Assembly: GCA_026196225.1 (NCBI GenBank)
Contig: JAPHRD010000116.1
Coordinates: forward strand, 1-35,028
Direction of reading: 5' to 3'
Origin: Motiliproteus sp.
GTDB lineage: Bacteria > Pseudomonadota > Gammaproteobacteria > Pseudomonadales > Balneatricaceae
Length of the DNA: 35,028 nt
The notes beneath the pieces are model-generated. The model was not told the DNA's origin. It did not search any database and worked only from the letters and a program-made list of their open reading frames with translations. The position numbers and the translations under genes are program-made. Positions 33,025 to 35,028 of this stretch are shown here, piece by piece; position 1 is the stretch's first letter, and every line of letters starts with the position of its first letter.

Positions 33025-34002
33025 ATGGAACAGATCAAGGTCAAGGACCTAATGTCCTCTCAGGCCCGCTGTATCGCTCCTGAAACGCCCCTAGCCGACG
33101 TAGCCGAAACCATGGCAGCTCAACGTTTCTCTTGCATGGTGATTGGTGAAGAGGGGCAACCCAGCGGTATTCTGACCGAACGGGATCTGGTCAAGGCATT
33201 ACTGGCTTCGCAGCATCAGCAAGACCTACTGCAAAAACCGGTCGCCAACTTTATGTCCTCGCCGGTTATCACCCTGAATCTCAATGAATCACTCTACGAA
33301 GCCATCGTCGTGGCAAAATCGGAAAAGGTTCGTCATCTGCCTGTTGTTGACGATATGGAGCAGTTACAGGGCATTGTCACCCAGTCAAATATCGCAGAAG
33401 CCCACTTCCGCGTCGTGGAGATGCAGAGCGACCTGATCGAACAGAATATCGCCGCCAAAACTGAAGTATTACGCCAGGCTAACGAGCAGCTGCAAGCCCT
33501 ATCTCTGGAAGATCATCTGATGCAGATAGGCAATCGCCGGGCGATGGAGGTTGATCTGCAACGAACCCACAGCGCCAGTTTGCGCTATCAACGTAGTTAC
33601 AGTATTGCCCTGCTGGATATCGACTTCTTTAAACTCTTCAACGATCACTATGGGCACGCACGTGGCGACGACGCGCTTAAGCAGGTAGCGCAAACCATCA
33701 AGGGAGCGATTCGAACCTCCGACCGAATCTATCGCTACGGTGGCGAAGAGCTGCTGGTACTTTTTCCAGAATCCAATTTAGAAGATGCAGAGCTGGTTAG
33801 CGAGCGACTGATAAAAAAGGTCTACGAACTCAATATCGCCCACCAGAAAAGTGAATTTGACATCTTAACCATCAGCGCCGGAACCGCCTGTTTTTGCGCC
33901 GAGTCCGATCAAAGTCATTGGAATGAGGTGTTAAAGCGAGCCGACAGCGCACTGTACCGTGCAAAATCCGCCGGACGAAACCAGCTCAGTTCCTGCGCCT
34001 GA
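33025..34002 (+). CDS. CBS-domain diguanylate cyclase with a GGEEL active-site loop
   Basis: This 325-residue soluble protein has a pair of CBS domains (about 6-130), marked by DLMSSQARCIAPETPLADVAE and GILTERDLVKA, then FMSSPVITL and LPVVDD. CBS pairs usually bind adenine nucleotides. A short coiled linker (about 132-158) leads to a GGDEF domain with LLDIDFFKLFND and RYGGEEL at 239-243. The last residue of the loop is Leu instead of Phe, a variant also found in active cyclases of this family. The I-site is R230 and D233. The ATG has AGAGG eight bases upstream. It starts 20 bases after the GGDEF-EAL gene, so the two are probably cotranscribed. Confidence 0.9.
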   Translation: MEQIKVKDLMSSQARCIAPETPLADVAETMAAQRFSCMVIGEEGQPSGILTERDLVKALLASQHQQDLLQKPVANFMSSPVITLNLNESLYEAIVVAKSEKVRHLPVVDDMEQLQGIVTQSNIAEAHFRVVEMQSDLIEQNIAAKTEVLRQANEQLQALSLEDHLMQIGNRRAMEVDLQRTHSASLRYQRSYSIALLDIDFFKLFNDHYGHARGDDALKQVAQTIKGAIRTSDRIYRYGGEELLVLFPESNLEDAELVSERLIKKVYELNIAHQKSEFDILTISAGTACFCAESDQSHWNEVLKRADSALYRAKSAGRNQLSSCA

Positions 34003-34015
34003 ATCAAAGTAGCAG

Positions 34016-34031
34016 GTTGTTGTCCAACAAC
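34016..34031. other. Hairpin after the CBS cyclase gene
   Basis: GTTGTT (34016-34021) and AACAAC (34026-34031) form a 6-bp stem with a GTCC loop, 14 bases after the stop of the CBS cyclase gene. There is no T-run, so it is not a standard terminator and may instead be an mRNA end or processing structure. Confidence 0.3.
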
Positions 34032-34047
34032 AGGATAAATAAACTCA

Positions 34048-34060
34048 AGGGGTAACCCCT
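34048..34060 (+). promoter_or_regulatory. Hairpin covering the ribosome binding site of the DUF4124 gene
   Basis: AGGGG (34048-34052) is the Shine-Dalgarno sequence of the gene starting at 34062. It pairs perfectly with CCCCT (34056-34060) across a TAA loop. The stem would hide the ribosome binding site, giving weak or regulated translation. The loop is tight, so stability is uncertain. Confidence 0.4.
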
Positions 34061-34061
34061 G

Positions 34062-34622
34062 ATGAAAAGGCTATTGATACCGCTATCCGCCACCGCATTA
34101 TTGCTACTGCCGTTACTCGGTTACGGTGATATTTTCCGTTGGGTTGGCAAGGATGGCGTCATCAATTTCGGTGACCAGCCACCCGCCGGGGTAAAGGCCA
34201 CCCTGATCAAAACCTCTGAGCTACCGAAAAACAGCCGCCCGCCCGCTACCGCAGTTAATAACCATCAACAGATCCGTGACTACTTAAAACGAATCGAACG
34301 ACAAAATTCTCGTTCTGGCAATAGTCAGCCAGGTAGCAGTAACGCCAACAATTCCGCTAATAACAGGGCCAACAACCGCGAACCAGAAAACACCAACCGA
34401 AATAAAAACGGCAGCGAAAAAGGCACCTCAAAAAAGCGAAATGAAAACGCCCTGCTACTGAATAACAGAACGGAACAGATAAAACGCTATGCCGATCAAA
34501 ACACCCCTCAAGGTCGTAGCAAATTGAAGAAAACCAAAAAACAGCGCGTTCAGAAGGCGACACAAAAACAGCCCCAGCGACTCAACAGCAAGCTAAACAA
34601 AAACAGTAACGACAACAGTTGA
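34062..34622 (+). CDS. Secreted DUF4124-domain protein with Asn/Gln/Lys-rich tail
   Basis: The 186-residue protein starts with a signal peptide (about 1-22, LLIPLSATALLLLPLLGYG). A short DUF4124 domain follows at once, with the hallmark IFRWVGKDGVINFGDQPPAG. DUF4124 proteins are periplasmic or envelope proteins of unknown function. From about residue 70 to the end the sequence is low-complexity, rich in N, Q, K, R and S, and very basic in the last 40 residues (KLKKTKKQRVQKATQKQPQR). This suggests a disordered tail binding an acidic partner such as polysaccharide or cell-wall polymer, which is inference only. It lies 60 bases after the CBS cyclase gene. Confidence 0.85.
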   Translation: MKRLLIPLSATALLLLPLLGYGDIFRWVGKDGVINFGDQPPAGVKATLIKTSELPKNSRPPATAVNNHQQIRDYLKRIERQNSRSGNSQPGSSNANNSANNRANNREPENTNRNKNGSEKGTSKKRNENALLLNNRTEQIKRYADQNTPQGRSKLKKTKKQRVQKATQKQPQRLNSKLNKNSNDNS

Positions 34623-34639
34623 TGTTGCAATCTTCCAGA

Positions 34640-34870
34640 CGCAAACACCCAGCCACAAAAATGTATGGTTCCCCTCATTGTTGCAATAGTTATCTGCGAT
34701 GATGAGGGTGGTGTGCGCTAATGTATTCGGAGTCTTATTGAGAGGCTCGCCTCCCACTCCAATGAGTATCCGCGCCGGATAGTCCTCAAAAAGCCCTAAG
34801 CCTTTGACGGCTGTTTTTTATGTCAGGTTCTCTATCCGGGCGGATGACCCGCTTTCGTCATCAATAACAC
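34640..34870 (-). ncRNA. Structured noncoding end of an IS110/IS1111 element, candidate bridge/seek RNA region
   Basis: Between the transposase stop and the DUF4124 gene lie about 230 bases with several hairpins. They include GATGAC/GTCATC (34843-34848 and 34857-34862), TATCCG/CGGATA (34767-34772 and 34776-34781), GAGG/CCTC around 34743-34753, and CCCTCAT/ATGAGGG (34672-34678 and 34702-34708). IS110-family elements of the IS1111 type are known to encode a structured guide RNA in this 3' noncoding end. Position and structure fit. The exact RNA ends and the element boundary cannot be set without the other end of the element. Confidence 0.5.
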
Positions 34871-35028
34871 CTATTGCAGACCGGGTTGTAATTTCTTCAT
34901 ATCAAACGGCTCCATCCGCGTTAAAACCGACCAGGCGATACGCGCCAGCTTATTCGCCAAGGCTATGACAGTAACGTTGAAGGGCTTGCTGGCTCGTAGC
35001 TTAGATAGCCAACCGTGGAAGGGGCCCG
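34871..35028 (-). mobile_element. IS110/IS1111-family transposase, C-terminal 51 residues (cut by window edge)
   Basis: Read on the minus strand, the frame gives PFHGWLSKLRASKPFNVTVI, then ALANKLARIAWSVLTR and an end of MEPFDMKKLQPGLQ before TAG at 34871-34873. The segment NVTVIALANKLARIAW is the conserved C-terminal end of the Transposase_20 domain of IS110-family recombinases. These use a RuvC-like DEDD domain (outside this window) and a guide RNA to choose target and donor. The gene continues beyond 35028, so whether the full element is intact cannot be judged. Confidence 0.88.

Noticed and set aside
1-35028. CRISPR array, tRNA, rRNA or prophage genes
   Set aside because: No regularly spaced repeats, cloverleaf patterns, rRNA-like sequence or phage structural genes were seen on reading; the only mobile element is the IS end at the right edge.

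Overview
The window looks like chromosomal DNA from a marine-type gammaproteobacterium. GC content is moderate, most start sites carry good Shine-Dalgarno sequences, and the gene families (1613-residue NAD-glutamate dehydrogenase, YgfB/YecA, BolA, RecQ, DUF3422, DUF2244, many c-di-GMP proteins) are typical of Oceanospirillales/Pseudomonadales relatives. The assignment is inferred from family content only; no rRNA or tRNA gene is visible.

Layout. 1-1166: a gene-poor edge, then an orphan periplasmic solute-binding protein divergent from the next operon. 1167-6879: a 1507-residue AraC-type regulator fused to a degenerate kinase lobe, a STAND/AAA ATPase and a helical repeat tail, followed by a response regulator whose C-terminal half resembles a dead histidine-kinase ATPase domain. 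6899-12752 (minus): a 29-codon small ORF, a 79-residue unknown, NAD-specific glutamate dehydrogenase and a UspA-type stress protein. 13117-15733: a sensor histidine kinase convergent with an orphan TAXI-type TRAP binding protein. 15845-18429 (minus): recQ followed by a coupled DedA/YqaA-like membrane protein. 18576-19767: a YgfB-family protein and a glycine-zipper lipoprotein, separated by a bidirectional terminator. 19877-24907 (minus): cardiolipin synthase-like protein, MsbA-type ABC exporter, BolA and a DUF3422 membrane protein. 25119-27484: small conserved or unknown proteins (a DCC-family thiol protein, DUF2244) and a 56-residue ribbon-helix-helix protein.

27910-34002 is a signalling region rich in c-di-GMP enzymes: a CheY-CheC fusion with a PAS-GGDEF cyclase, then a heme-binding-type (CxxCH) GGDEF-EAL membrane protein with a CBS-GGEEL cyclase, separated by two small unknown minus-strand genes. 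A DUF4124 periplasmic protein follows. The right edge enters an IS110/IS1111-family element on the minus strand: the last 51 residues of the transposase, then a hairpin-rich noncoding end where members of this group encode their guide (bridge/seek) RNA.

Points most worth following are the AraC-pseudokinase-STAND fusion with its partner regulator, the double-motif CheY-CheC protein beside a cyclase, the candidate IS guide RNA, and several small genes under 60 codons (6899-6988 and 27314-27484). Several minus-strand genes appear to start with GTG or TTG preceded by strong ribosome binding sites, and I moved some starts accordingly.
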